A stretch of DNA of 64,000 nt from JAHBXL01 sp964409775 (GTDB lineage Bacteria; Planctomycetota; Phycisphaerae; Phycisphaerales; UBA1924): contig CAYPEI010000002.1 of assembly GCA_964409775.1 (NCBI GenBank), positions 124,001-188,000 of the forward strand, in the 5' to 3' direction. The translations under genes were made by a program, and so were the position numbers. A model generated the notes under the pieces. That model saw only the letters and a list, made by a program, of their open reading frames with translations. It was not told where the DNA came from and did not search any database. The stretch's first letter is position 1, and each line of letters starts with the position of its first letter. Below, piece after piece: positions 41,281-50,352 of the stretch.

Positions 41281-43890
41281 GTGACGGCGGTTTCCGGCGA
41301 GATTGCGGGGAGTTCGGGGCTTGAAGGGCCCGGGGCATCGGTGCGCGGATCGTTGGCGGAGATTTTGCCGCGGCGGCCGGTGGAGGTGGAGGTCGATCGG
41401 CGTTCGGCGGTGCGGGTGATCCGTATTGCGGTGGTGGTGCCGTGCTACAACCGGCGCGCGGATGCGGAAGCGGTGCTGGAGGACCTGGCGCGGGTGGAGG
41501 TGTCGGGCGGGGCGGAGGGACGGCGCCGGGTAGTCGATCTGCGGGTGCTGCTGGTGGACAACGCGTCGAGCGAGCCTCTATCGACGGTGACGGGATCGTG
41601 GGCGGGGAAGAGGCCGGGCGAGGGCGGCCTGTGGCTGGAGCATGTGCGTTCGCCGACAAACAGCGGCGGGAGCGGCGGGTACAACCTCGGCATGGCGCGG
41701 GTGCTGGGTTGGTGGCGGGGAGAGGGCGGGTGGGATCCGGAGTATGTGTGGCTGGTCGACAGCGATGCGCGGGTGGCGCCGACGACGCTCTGGCGTCTGC
41801 TGGAAGTGATGGAGCGGGACGAGACGATCGTGGCGGCGGGGAGCGTGATCTGCGACCCGCTGACTGGGCAGGCGTTTGAACTCGGCGGGAATCAGAACCC
41901 GCGGACGGGGCACTTTGAGCCGATGGTGCTTGGCGAGGTCGGGGTGGTGGGGGGCGGGGACGGGCTGGTGGATTGCGATTACGTCGCGGCGTGCTGCGCG
42001 CTGGTGCGCAGCGATGCGATCCGCGCGACGGGGCTGTTTCCGGACCGGTTCCTGAACGCGGATGACGTGGAATGGTTCATCCGGATGAAGCAGACGACCG
42101 GCGGGCGGGTGGTGGGAGTTCCGGGCAGCCTGGCGATGCATCCGCGGTTTGACCGGTTTCCGACGTGGACGCGGTATTACATGTGCCGCAATGCGATGGG
42201 GCCGCTGGAGGCGGTCGGGGGCGGCGCGTGGAGCCGGTTCGTGCGGGCCAAGCAGGAGGTGCTGCGTGCGGTGCAGCAGGCGCTGATGGGCAGGACGGAC
42301 CTGGCGGGGCTGCATGTTCGCGGGCTGAAGGACGCGGCGGAGCACAGGACGATCGGGATCGCTCCTGAGGGTGTGATCGACCTGAAGGTGACGCGTCCGT
42401 GGTCCGCGCTGGGCGAGGACCTGCGGGCGGCGCTGGGCGATCGGGTGAAGGGGGCCGGCGCGAAGGTGCTGAACGACCTGCAGATCGGCGCGGCGGCCGA
42501 ACAGGAAGCGATGCGGCAGTTGGAGGCGGCGGGCGCTGAGGAGCGTTGGGCCCGGCCTCGGCGAGAGGAGGGCGTGCTGAGGGCGATTGCGGGGGCGGCG
42601 GTGCGGTGGGTGATCGGACCGCGTGCGGACATCGCGATCGTTCCGGCGCGGGGTCGTCCGTCGGCGTGGTTCTCCGGACAGGTGATGGTGCAGGGGACGC
42701 CGCAGGGATTCGTGCTGCAGCGGTTCGGAAGGGTGCGGCCGCTGGTGGGCGCGGCGCGGACGCTGCTGGCCGGCGGGTGGCACGGGCTGCGGTGCACGTT
42801 CCGGAGGGCGGAGTATCGCGCGTTGCCGCAGGTGGGGGATGTGGGATGTGGGATGTCGGATGTGAAGGCAGGGGATGGACGCGGGGGAGAGGTCGGAGAC
42901 AAGACAGGAGCCCCCACCGCCGCCTTTGGCGGCACGTCCCCCTTGGGGGAGGTTGAGAGGCCGGCGCGTGCGTCGCGCGCGTTGTCGCTGACGGTCGTGG
43001 TGCTGAGTCACAACCGGTGGAATTCGCTGTCGCAGACGCTTGGGTCGCTGCTCGCGGACCCGACGGTGATTGCGGCGGGCGGGGCGTCGGCGGTTGTGGT
43101 GGTGGACAATGCGTCGACGGACGTCACGCCGGCGCGGCTGGCGGAGGAGTTTGCGGGGGTTGGGGTGATGGCGCTGGATGAGAACCGCGGGGTGGATGCG
43201 TTCAACCTTGCGGTGGCGGGTTGCGAGAGCGACCTGGTGCTGGTGCTGGATGATGATGCGCGGGTCGCGTCCCGGGCGCTGCGGGGCGCAGTGGACCTGC
43301 TTGCCGGGCGTGACGACCTTGCGGCGGTGACGTTCCTGCCGCGGCACCCGCGGACGGGGCGGGCGGAGTGGCCGTTTGGCGAGCGGGATGATGCGGGGCG
43401 ATGGACGAGCGATGCGTGGCCGGTGATGGGGTGCGCAAACCTGGTTCGGAGGGCGGACTGGATCGCGGCGGGCGGGTATGAGCGGGCGTTCTTTCTGTAT
43501 CGCAACGACACGGACCTTGCGCTGAAGTTGCTGGCGATGGGGCGCGGGGTGCACTTTGACTCGACGTGGGTCGCGCTGCACGACACGGCGGCGGGATCGG
43601 GGGCGAAGAAGAGCGCGAAGTGGCATCGGATGGCGACTCGGAACTGGGTGTGGGTGTGCCGCCGGCACGGGCGCGGCGTGCGGGCGGTTGGTGCGGCGGG
43701 CGCGGGGTGGGCGTGGGCGCACGTGCTGGCGGGGCTGAGCCTGACGCGGCAGTGGTCGACGCTTGTGGGCGGGATGGAGGGGCTGCTGCAGAGCGCGCCG
43801 AGGGTGGCGCTTGCTGAAGCGCCCGATGGCACGCACCTGGCGCGGCTGCTGGAGGTTCGGCGCGGGGCGAGGCGGCACAAGCGGGTGTAG
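41281..43890 (+). CDS. double-domain GT2 glycosyltransferase (GlfT2-like)
   Basis: A protein of 869 residues with two family 2 glycosyltransferase domains. The first (about 40-320) has AVVVPCYNR, WLVDSDARVAP and DADDVEWFIRM-type acceptor motifs (NADDVEWF). The second (about 560-800) has VVVLSHNRWNSL, LVLDDDARVASRA and FLYRNDTDLALKL. The first resembles galactofuranosyltransferases. The linker near 518-560 is low complexity and encoded by repeat DNA (42831-42951). It is a cytoplasmic enzyme, probably for surface polysaccharide. The start is GTG with TACGCT six bases before it. Confidence 0.85.
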   Translation: MTAVSGEIAGSSGLEGPGASVRGSLAEILPRRPVEVEVDRRSAVRVIRIAVVVPCYNRRADAEAVLEDLARVEVSGGAEGRRRVVDLRVLLVDNASSEPLSTVTGSWAGKRPGEGGLWLEHVRSPTNSGGSGGYNLGMARVLGWWRGEGGWDPEYVWLVDSDARVAPTTLWRLLEVMERDETIVAAGSVICDPLTGQAFELGGNQNPRTGHFEPMVLGEVGVVGGGDGLVDCDYVAACCALVRSDAIRATGLFPDRFLNADDVEWFIRMKQTTGGRVVGVPGSLAMHPRFDRFPTWTRYYMCRNAMGPLEAVGGGAWSRFVRAKQEVLRAVQQALMGRTDLAGLHVRGLKDAAEHRTIGIAPEGVIDLKVTRPWSALGEDLRAALGDRVKGAGAKVLNDLQIGAAAEQEAMRQLEAAGAEERWARPRREEGVLRAIAGAAVRWVIGPRADIAIVPARGRPSAWFSGQVMVQGTPQGFVLQRFGRVRPLVGAARTLLAGGWHGLRCTFRRAEYRALPQVGDVGCGMSDVKAGDGRGGEVGDKTGAPTAAFGGTSPLGEVERPARASRALSLTVVVLSHNRWNSLSQTLGSLLADPTVIAAGGASAVVVVDNASTDVTPARLAEEFAGVGVMALDENRGVDAFNLAVAGCESDLVLVLDDDARVASRALRGAVDLLAGRDDLAAVTFLPRHPRTGRAEWPFGERDDAGRWTSDAWPVMGCANLVRRADWIAAGGYERAFFLYRNDTDLALKLLAMGRGVHFDSTWVALHDTAAGSGAKKSAKWHRMATRNWVWVCRRHGRGVRAVGAAGAGWAWAHVLAGLSLTRQWSTLVGGMEGLLQSAPRVALAEAPDGTHLARLLEVRRGARRHKRV
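42831..42951. repeat. repeat cluster forming the glycosyltransferase linker
   Basis: Two repeat types lie in frame within the gene. At 42831-42864 is a GGATGTGGGATGT tract, related to 36312 and 47861. At 42908-42951 is an element with hairpins CCGCCTTTGGCGG (42920-42932) and CCCCCTTGGGGG (42938-42949). Confidence 0.65.
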
Positions 43891-44025
43891 TGTGGTTCGG
43901 GCGTGACGCCGTGCGCTGGAGCCCGGTTATCGGAGCGCTGCGCCGGGCTGTGCCGCGCGTGCGGCCGGTCGGGGCGGGGTCGGGGGCGATCCCGGCGGCG
44001 TCGTTCAAGCCTTCGGTCTGTACGG

Positions 44026-44070
44026 GCGATCCTCCCGAATGGGTGAGACCCTCGGGCAAGGGAGGATCGC
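44026..44070 (+). promoter_or_regulatory. stem-loop that can hide the ribosome site of the CAP-domain gene
   Basis: GCGATCCTCCC (44026-44036) pairs perfectly with GGGAGGATCGC (44060-44070). The loop holds a second stem, GGGT gag ACCC. The right arm contains the GGGAGG Shine-Dalgarno sequence that precedes TTG 44075. It may be a translational switch or a mobile palindrome. Confidence 0.5.
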
Positions 44071-46873
44071 GACGTTGCTGTTTCGACGAACCGAGTTGGG
44101 AGCGGTCGGGCGGCGGGGCGGGAACGCTTCGCGGCGGAGCCCCGGCCTGCGCGCGGGCGAGGCGTTCGGCGTCGAGGCGCTGGAAGGCCGCGTGCTGCTC
44201 TTTGCATGGACCGCGCAGGAGGTGTACCTGGCGGAACTGGTAAACCGCGCGCGGGCGAACCCGACGGCGGAGGGGACGCGCCTGGGCCTGAATCTGGCGG
44301 CGGGGCTGACGACGGCGGAGTTGGCGAGGCTGGTTGCGCAGGAGCCTCTGGCGCTGAGCCCGGCGCTGACGCAGGCGGCGCGGGCGCACAGCCTTGACAT
44401 GGGCACGCGGAACTTCTTCAGCCACACGTCGCCCGCGCCGGAGTACTCGACACCCACCTCGCGGGCGCAGAGTTACGGCTACCCGGGCACCGCGGGGGAG
44501 AACATCGCGGCGGGGTACACGACCATCGACGCGGTGCACCGCGCGTGGCTGGAGAGCCTCGGCCACCGGAAGAACGTGCTGTCGCTGCACTCGACGTTCG
44601 ACAGCGATTTTCATTACGACGAGATCGGCGTGGGCCTGTCGTTCGACATCGGCGGCAACTACAGCAACTACTTCACGCAGGACTTCGGGTATCAGGGTGC
44701 CAGCCCGGTGCGCTATGTGCTGGGCGTGGTGTTCAGCGACGCCGACAGCAACAACTTCTACGGCATCGGCGAGGGCAAGGCGAACGTGCGGGTGGATGTG
44801 CGGTCGGGGAGCACGGTGGTGGGGACGTACACCACCGACGCCGCGGGCAACTACCAGATCGTGGTGCCCGCCGGGTCGTACACGGTCCGGTTCACGGATC
44901 TCTCGACCGACCGGACGTTCGACCGTCCGCTGACGGTGACGACGTACAACGTGAAGGTCGATGCGACGGATGCGCAGATCAATCCGCCGCCGCCGACGGA
45001 CGATCACGCCAACAGCGGGCAGTGGTCGCAGGCGACGGTGATCGCCATCGATCCCTCGAACGGCAACGGCACCGCGCTGGGGCGGTTCGAGGCGGCGGAC
45101 GACACGGACCTGTTCCGGTTCACGGCGTCGGTCGCGGGGGTGTACCACATCTCGGTGAATGCCCTGAGCGCGAACACGCACGTGCTGACGGTGTTCAACG
45201 CGTCGCAGCAGCAGATCGCGACCACACCGGGCGGCCAGCAGAGCGGGTCGTACGACCTCACGGCGGCGGCGGGAGCGACGTTCTACCTGCGGGTCTCGGG
45301 GGGCATCACGCAACTCAACGGCAACTACGTGGTGCTGATCCAGGGGCCGGGCTCGGGCGGCGGAGGCGGGGGCACGCCGGATGACCATGCCGACAGCGGG
45401 CAGTGGTCGCAGGCGACGGTGGTGTCGCTGAACCCGCAGACGGGCGATGGGGCCGCGAGCGGGATGTTTGAGTCCGTGGACGACACGGACCTGTTCCGGT
45501 TCACGGCGCCGCTGGCGGGGGTGTACCGCATCACGGTGACGGCGCAGAGCGCCAACACGCACGTGATCACGGTGTTCAACTTCTCGCAGCAGCAGGTGGC
45601 GGCGACGGCGTCGGGCCAGCAGAACGCGGTGTATGACCTGACGGCGGCGGCGGGGGCGACGTTCTATCTGCGGATCTCGGGGGGCATCACGCAACTCAAC
45701 GGCGGCTATTCGGTCACGATCGCCGGGCCGCAGAGCGATCCTGATCCGGACCCGGACCAGGGGCACCTGGCGGCGATGAGTCTGCCGCTGGGCGGCGCGC
45801 TGATGATCGACGGCCGGTTGGGGGTGAGTTATCTGAGCGCCGAGTCGCGGCCGATGTTTGCGATCCGGAACGAGGACGGCACGTGGGAGCGGATCGACCT
45901 GATCAGCACGGCGGGCGGACCGGGCGTGGCGGGGAAGGTGGTGACGTGGTCGGATGCGCGGGACGGCTCGACCTATGCCGCGGCGAGGTCGAGCTCCGGC
46001 CTGATCCTGTATGAGCGGCGCAGCGACGGGACGTGGACGGTCCGCAACCTGACGACGGAACTGGGCAAGCAGCGGATCGAGGGCGACCTGACGGTGTACC
46101 TGGAGAACAACGGCCGGGCGCACATCGCGGGCCTGAACCCGGGCGGGAAACTGGTTGACTACAAGATGATGCCCACGCGGAACGGCGGCGGGCAGTGGCG
46201 GTGGTCGTTCCTGAACCTGGCGAACCATCTGACTGCGCGCGGCCGGAGCATCCCGGCGATGGCGGGCCAGTTCGACTCGTTCGTGACGCCGCGGGGGAGT
46301 TGGAACATCGTCGGCCTGGACACGGCGGGCGACATCCAGTTGTTCTTCAAGGAGAAGAACCAGCGCTGGGACGTGGTGAACCTGTCGGACTTCGTGGGGA
46401 CGCCGGCGCTGACGGGGGTTGTGTCGGTGTACCAGGGCGCGAACCGCTCGATCAGCATCGTCGGGACGGCGAGCACGGGCAACGTGTGGATCACCGGCTT
46501 CACGCAGGAGGGGGGCTGGCGTGCGACGAATGCTTCGCAGGGCAAGGCTGCGCCGCAGAAACTCCGCGGCGGCGGCCTGACGACGTATGTCACGGACAAC
46601 GGCGTGACGTTCGTCACGGGGCTGAACGGCGCGGGCAAGGTGGTGGTCTACCGCTTCAACACCGTCACCGGGCGCTGGGCGGTCACCAACGCGACGAACC
46701 TGGTCGCGGGCGGCGGGCCGACGCTGACGGGCCGGCTGTCCGCATCGCTGACGGCCGACGGGCTGGAGGTGTGCATCATCGGCGAGACCGCGGCGGGCCG
46801 GATCATGCGGTATTCGTGGAGCCCGGGCCAGGCGTGGCAGGTCGAGGATGTGTCGGAGAAACTCGCGGCGTAG
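44039..46873 (+). CDS. large exported protein: CAP (SCP/PR1) domain, two PPC domains, propeller-like repeats
   Basis: Up to 944 residues. Near residue 43 is VEALEGRVLL, a variant of the planctomycetal LEPRVLLS export motif. A CAP domain follows (about 55-215: LVNRARANP, SHTSP.PEYS, AGENIAAGYTT, HRKNVL), then a carboxypeptidase-regulatory-like strand set (220-310) and two near-duplicate PPC domains (DDHAxSGQWSQATV, near 320 and 445). A C-terminal region of repeated beta motifs (WTVRNLT, WRWSFLNLA, WDVVNLS, WRATNAS, WAVTNAT) is probably a propeller. The start could be ATG 44039 or TTG 44075, which has GGGAGG. It is probably a cell-surface adhesin or matrix protein. Confidence 0.82.
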   Translation: MGETLGQGRIATLLFRRTELGAVGRRGGNASRRSPGLRAGEAFGVEALEGRVLLFAWTAQEVYLAELVNRARANPTAEGTRLGLNLAAGLTTAELARLVAQEPLALSPALTQAARAHSLDMGTRNFFSHTSPAPEYSTPTSRAQSYGYPGTAGENIAAGYTTIDAVHRAWLESLGHRKNVLSLHSTFDSDFHYDEIGVGLSFDIGGNYSNYFTQDFGYQGASPVRYVLGVVFSDADSNNFYGIGEGKANVRVDVRSGSTVVGTYTTDAAGNYQIVVPAGSYTVRFTDLSTDRTFDRPLTVTTYNVKVDATDAQINPPPPTDDHANSGQWSQATVIAIDPSNGNGTALGRFEAADDTDLFRFTASVAGVYHISVNALSANTHVLTVFNASQQQIATTPGGQQSGSYDLTAAAGATFYLRVSGGITQLNGNYVVLIQGPGSGGGGGGTPDDHADSGQWSQATVVSLNPQTGDGAASGMFESVDDTDLFRFTAPLAGVYRITVTAQSANTHVITVFNFSQQQVAATASGQQNAVYDLTAAAGATFYLRISGGITQLNGGYSVTIAGPQSDPDPDPDQGHLAAMSLPLGGALMIDGRLGVSYLSAESRPMFAIRNEDGTWERIDLISTAGGPGVAGKVVTWSDARDGSTYAAARSSSGLILYERRSDGTWTVRNLTTELGKQRIEGDLTVYLENNGRAHIAGLNPGGKLVDYKMMPTRNGGGQWRWSFLNLANHLTARGRSIPAMAGQFDSFVTPRGSWNIVGLDTAGDIQLFFKEKNQRWDVVNLSDFVGTPALTGVVSVYQGANRSISIVGTASTGNVWITGFTQEGGWRATNASQGKAAPQKLRGGGLTTYVTDNGVTFVTGLNGAGKVVVYRFNTVTGRWAVTNATNLVAGGGPTLTGRLSASLTADGLEVCIIGETAAGRIMRYSWSPGQAWQVEDVSEKLAA

Positions 46874-46898
46874 GCGGACGCGGCACGCTGGGCGCGGT

Positions 46899-47855
46899 TT
46901 ACACCGCGTTGGGGGCGGGTTTGCCTGCGAGGATGGCGCTCGCGTTGGCGCAGACCATCTCGGTCATCTGCTCTCGGTAGCGGCGTTCGCCCGACCCGAT
47001 GTGGGGCGTGAACACCGCGTTGTCGCACTGCATAAGCAGGGGGTTGACCCTGGGCTCGTGCTCGAAGACATCGAGGCCCGCGGCGAAGATGGAGCCGGCC
47101 TTGAGGGCCTCGGCGAGGGCCTGCTCGTCGATGACGGGGCCGCGGGCGGTGTTGACGATGACCGCAGTGGGCTTCATGAGGCGCAGGCGAGGGGCGTTGA
47201 TGAGGTGGCGGGTGTCGGGGGTGAGGGGGGTGTGGATGCTGACAAAGTCGGCGCTGCGGAGGCCCTCGTCGATGTCGACACGCCGGGCGGCGATGGGGGC
47301 CTGCTCGAAGTCGGCGTGCGCGGAGCGGGCGACGTAGAGGACGCGCATGCCGAAGCCCAGGGCGCGCAGGGCGACGGCGCGGCCGATCCGGCCGGCGCCG
47401 ACGATGAGCAGCGTCTGGCCGGTGAGGTGGACCCCCAGCCAGCCGGTCGGGAAGATGTTGCCCTGTTTCTCGAAGTGGCCGGCGCGGACGAAGCGGTCGC
47501 CGGCGGCGACACGCCTGGCGGCGGCGAGCAGGAGCGCGAAGGCGATATTCGCGGTGCCTTCGGTGACGGCATCGGGGGTGTTGGTGACGATGATGTCGCG
47601 GCGGCGGCACGCCGCGAGATCGAAGTTGTCGATCCCGACGGCGAAGTTGCACACACCCTTGAGGCGCGGCCCGGCGGCGTCGAGGAACTCGTCGTCGACG
47701 CGGTCGTGGAACATGGAGATGACCACGTCGCTGCCCCGGATGAACTCGAGGAGTTGCGGGCGGGTCATCTGCGGCTCGGCGTGGGCCTGGCGGATGTCGG
47801 CGCCGGGGATGGAGGGCGTGCCGGGGACTGCGCGGGTGATGGAGACGGTGGGCAT
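46899..47855 (-). CDS. D-2-hydroxyacid dehydrogenase (glyoxylate/hydroxypyruvate reductase-like)
   Basis: A protein of 318 residues. It has the NAD-binding motif LLIVGAGRIGRAVALRALGFG near 147, the substrate loop NFAVGIDNFDLAA, VNTARGPVIDEQALAEAL with the catalytic Arg region, DVFEHEP with Glu, and the catalytic His in FTPHIGSGERRYREQM. These are all family hallmarks. It probably reduces glyoxylate or hydroxypyruvate with NADH or NADPH; SerA is less likely because no ACT domain is present. It is separated from the amidohydrolase gene upstream by 89 bases of repeats. Confidence 0.9.
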   Translation of the reverse strand: MPTVSITRAVPGTPSIPGADIRQAHAEPQMTRPQLLEFIRGSDVVISMFHDRVDDEFLDAAGPRLKGVCNFAVGIDNFDLAACRRRDIIVTNTPDAVTEGTANIAFALLLAAARRVAAGDRFVRAGHFEKQGNIFPTGWLGVHLTGQTLLIVGAGRIGRAVALRALGFGMRVLYVARSAHADFEQAPIAARRVDIDEGLRSADFVSIHTPLTPDTRHLINAPRLRLMKPTAVIVNTARGPVIDEQALAEALKAGSIFAAGLDVFEHEPRVNPLLMQCDNAVFTPHIGSGERRYREQMTEMVCANASAILAGKPAPNAV

Positions 47856-47860
47856 GGGGG

Positions 47861-47942
47861 AAGTGGGAGTGCGGAATGCGGAATGCATGGAGATTGAACG
47901 CGAAGGGCACGAAGGGAACGAAGGGGGAATGCGGAATGGAAA
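47861..47942. repeat. tract repeats (GTGGGAGTGCGGAATGCGGAATG and CGAAGGGCACGAAGG)
   Basis: AAGTGGGAGTGCGGAATGCG and its continuation occupy 47861-47886, a GAAGGGCACGAAGGGAACGA tract follows at about 47901-47922, and GGAATGCGGAATGG closes at 47926-47940. They fill the gap between two minus-strand genes and resemble the tracts at 36312 and 42831. Confidence 0.6.
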
Positions 47943-47944
47943 TG

Positions 47945-49216
47945 CTACGGGTGCGTTGAACCTGATTGAAACGCGGCGCGGGCTTCGGACTCGGTGATGC
48001 GCTGGGTCCAGGCGATGGAGAGCGACTGGGGCATATCGACGCGGCGGCGGTGCACGGCGGCGTGGATGCTGTCGGCCGGGTCGGCTCGCACGATCGGGAC
48101 ATCGCTGCCGAACCACAGGTCGCGCCCGGGCACGAGGCCGGAGTCGATCAGATCCCGGAGGGGCAGGACCCGTGACAGGCGATGGGGAAGGTAGCGGCCG
48201 AGCGCCTCGACATCCGCCAGCAAGTGACAGGGCTGGACGCTGCAGACTACGTCGAGGCGGGCGAAGCGCGCGACATCGGCCTCGTCGATGAGTTCGCAGT
48301 GCTCGATGCGGTGTCGCGGTGCAACGCGCGCGCGAGCGGTGCGGGCGCGGGCGACATCTTCAACGGCATCGAGGACGAAGCGCACGGCGGCATCGCCGAT
48401 GGCGTGCACGGCGAGGTGGAGGCCGAGTTGTTCGGAGGTTGCAAGGTGTGTGCGGAGGGCCGCGGGGTCGATCATGAACTGGCCGCGTGGAAGACCGGGC
48501 ATGGGCGATCGGTAGTCGACAAGCATCGCGGCGGTGCGGCTGTTGAGCGTGCCATCGGCGAAGACCTTGCCGCCGGCGAGGCGCAGGCGGGGGGACTCCC
48601 AGGCGGCTCGCGCTGCGAAGTCGGCCTGGAGGCGGTTGGCGGGCGGATAGAGACGGACGCTGAGGGGAAGTTGACCGCGGCGCTCGAGCGCGGCGAGCGT
48701 GGGACCGAGCCACTCCTGGGAGTGCAGGTCGTGGACCTCGGAGAAGCCGAGCGCGGCGAGGTGGGCGAGGGCGGCGGCGATGTGCGCGGTGCGCTGCTCG
48801 GCGGAGTGTTCCGGCGCGGATTTCCAAACGGCGTACGCGGCGCCTTCGAGGAGGAGACCGGTGGGTCTGCCGGAGTTATCCACAACGACGACGCCGTTGG
48901 GCTCGATGGGGCGGCCGGGCAAGACGCGGGCGGCGGCGAGCGCGGCGGAGTTGGCGGCCGCGGCGTGGTGGTCGAAGGACATGATCGCGCACGGATTGTC
49001 GGGCGCGGCGGCGTCGAGTTCGGCGATGGAGGGCCAGCGCGCCTCGGGCCAGCCTTCGACGCGGGCGCTGTGCAGGCGGGTGAAGACTCCGGGGGCTGCG
49101 CGGCGGGCGGCGGCGCGCACGCGGTCGAGGCACTCGGCCAGGCTCCGGCAGCCTTCGAGGGTGGGCATGGTGAGGGCTTCACCGAGCGAGGCGAGATGGG
49201 CGTGCGCCTCTCTCAC
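47945..49216 (-). CDS. YtcJ-like amidohydrolase lacking the N-terminal beta domain
   Basis: A protein of 423 residues with an amidohydrolase TIM barrel: metal motif EAHAHL at residues 3-8, DNSGRPTGLLLEGAAYAVW near 112, GGKVFADGTLNSRTA near 205, HAIGDAAVRFVLDAVE near 263, RHRIEHCELI near 290, and GSDVPIVRADP near 358. The usual leading domain of about 50-60 residues is missing; the protein begins at the HxH motif. GTG 49216 overlaps the upstream stop as GTGA. It may hydrolyse cyclic amides or N-formyl groups; the substrate is unknown. Confidence 0.8.
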   Translation of the reverse strand: MREAHAHLASLGEALTMPTLEGCRSLAECLDRVRAAARRAAPGVFTRLHSARVEGWPEARWPSIAELDAAAPDNPCAIMSFDHHAAAANSAALAAARVLPGRPIEPNGVVVVDNSGRPTGLLLEGAAYAVWKSAPEHSAEQRTAHIAAALAHLAALGFSEVHDLHSQEWLGPTLAALERRGQLPLSVRLYPPANRLQADFAARAAWESPRLRLAGGKVFADGTLNSRTAAMLVDYRSPMPGLPRGQFMIDPAALRTHLATSEQLGLHLAVHAIGDAAVRFVLDAVEDVARARTARARVAPRHRIEHCELIDEADVARFARLDVVCSVQPCHLLADVEALGRYLPHRLSRVLPLRDLIDSGLVPGRDLWFGSDVPIVRADPADSIHAAVHRRRVDMPQSLSIAWTQRITESEARAAFQSGSTHP

Positions 49217-49854
49217 GCGGGTGCTCCGCCGGCGGAGAGGAGGGCTGTGAGCATGAGTTCGGCGGTGGGGATGTCGGCGGCGGCGTAGGGGAACTCGAGT
49301 CGGACGATGCCGAAGGGCGCGCGGATGTCGATGCCGTCGGGGTCTGCGCCGACGCAGAGGGCGTCGTCAAGGTCGATGGCGGCGACGGCGCGTGCGGCGC
49401 GGGAAAGGATGGCGCGGTCGGCGTTGGCGAGGCGGATGAGGCGGAACTCGGCCGTGCCGAGCATGTTGGGCACGGTGAGCGCGGCTTCATCCATCACGGC
49501 GTCGGCGGCGTCCTCGGTGCTCTTGAGACCGAGCGTGCGGGCGGAGATCCAGGTTGCGGAGGTGGGGGGCAGGCCGTGGTAGACCGACCAGCGGTCGACG
49601 GCTTCGGAACCTTCGGGCCGCTCGATTCGGGAGGGGACGACAAGGGCGGTGGCGTCGCAATCGGCCTGGGAAGGGAGGAAGAGCGTGAACTCGGGGTAGG
49701 TCGATGCGGCGGACTCGACGGGGAAGACCAGGTGCCCGTTGGTGCGGTCGATGACGAAGTGGATGGGCGCGGTGCGATCGCCGAAGGCGAGAGTGGCCTC
49801 GCGGAAACGGCGGAGGAGCCGGAGGCACCATTGGGCAGCGGCGTCGTCGCTCAT
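49213..49854 (-). CDS. FMN-binding split-barrel-like protein with DUF2470-like end
   Basis: A protein of 213 residues. The N-terminal half (APIHFVIDRTNGHLVFPVES, ATALVVPSRIERP, WSVYHG) resembles a split-barrel flavin or haem-utilisation fold. The C-terminal part (AAIDLDDALCVGADPDGIDIRA, VRLEFPYAAADIPTAELML) resembles DUF2470. Similar proteins include HugZ-type haem oxygenases, but the resemblance is loose. It is coupled by a GTGA overlap to the amidohydrolase gene. ATG 49854 has no ribosome site; CACAAT lies 6 bases upstream. Confidence 0.5.
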   Translation of the reverse strand: MSDDAAAQWCLRLLRRFREATLAFGDRTAPIHFVIDRTNGHLVFPVESAASTYPEFTLFLPSQADCDATALVVPSRIERPEGSEAVDRWSVYHGLPPTSATWISARTLGLKSTEDAADAVMDEAALTVPNMLGTAEFRLIRLANADRAILSRAARAVAAIDLDDALCVGADPDGIDIRAPFGIVRLEFPYAAADIPTAELMLTALLSAGGAPA

Positions 49855-49921
49855 TGGAGGATTGTGGAGGGTGGGGCGGCGTGCTTCCACCCCGGGAGCG
49901 AGGAAGAGGGCGTCCAAAACG

Positions 49922-49959
49922 AGCACGGGGCCGGCCCTGAGGGCCGACCCCGAAGTGCT
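49922..49959 (-). terminator. strong hairpin with T-run on the minus strand
   Basis: Arms AGCAC/GTGCT enclose GGGGCCGGCCC tga GGGCCGACCCC. On the minus strand it is followed by CGTTTTGG, so it can end transcripts from the small gene at 50180 and insulate the genes downstream. Confidence 0.5.
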
Positions 49960-50105
49960 TCGAGTGGTGCTTCAAGGGGGTCGGAGCGACGTGCTCGGTT
50001 GACCCCGTTCCGCGATTCAGTGTGCCGCTTTCGCGACGGTTAATGACGTGAAGAGTGTGTAGGACCTTGTAGCGGTTGGTTCCGGATCGTCAGGCGTTGA
50101 GAGCC

Positions 50106-50180
50106 TTAGCGACGAGCCTTCTTCGCAGCCTTCTTCTTGCCAGCCTTCTTCGCAGCCTTCTTCTTTGCCTTCTTGGCCAT
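50106..50180 (-). CDS. 24-residue lysine/alanine-rich microprotein
   Basis: ATG to TAA encodes 24 residues made almost only of Lys (13) and Ala (7), with one Gly and two terminal Arg, in AKKA/AAKKAGKKK repeats. GAGGAGAACATC gives a good ribosome site. The composition matches the tails of histone H1-like and HU-tail proteins, so DNA or RNA binding is likely. It stands alone, with about 170 bases free upstream and a hairpin terminator about 150 bases downstream, which argues that it is a real transcript unit. The same KKAGKKK pattern ends ribosomal protein L9 at 62323. Confidence 0.6.
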   Translation of the reverse strand: MAKKAKKKAAKKAGKKKAAKKARR

Positions 50181-50352
50181 GATGTTCTCCTCGGGCTCCG
50201 TTGCGGAGCGTTGAAAGACTCGAGCGGCTCTGAAGCACCACTTTGCTGTCGTGTGCCGCCCACTGGGACAGCCCGTGTATCGGAATGATCAAGCCCGTTG
50301 CTTGAGCAATCCTTGCGCACCATACACTGGTCGCGCAGGAGAATGCAAGTCG

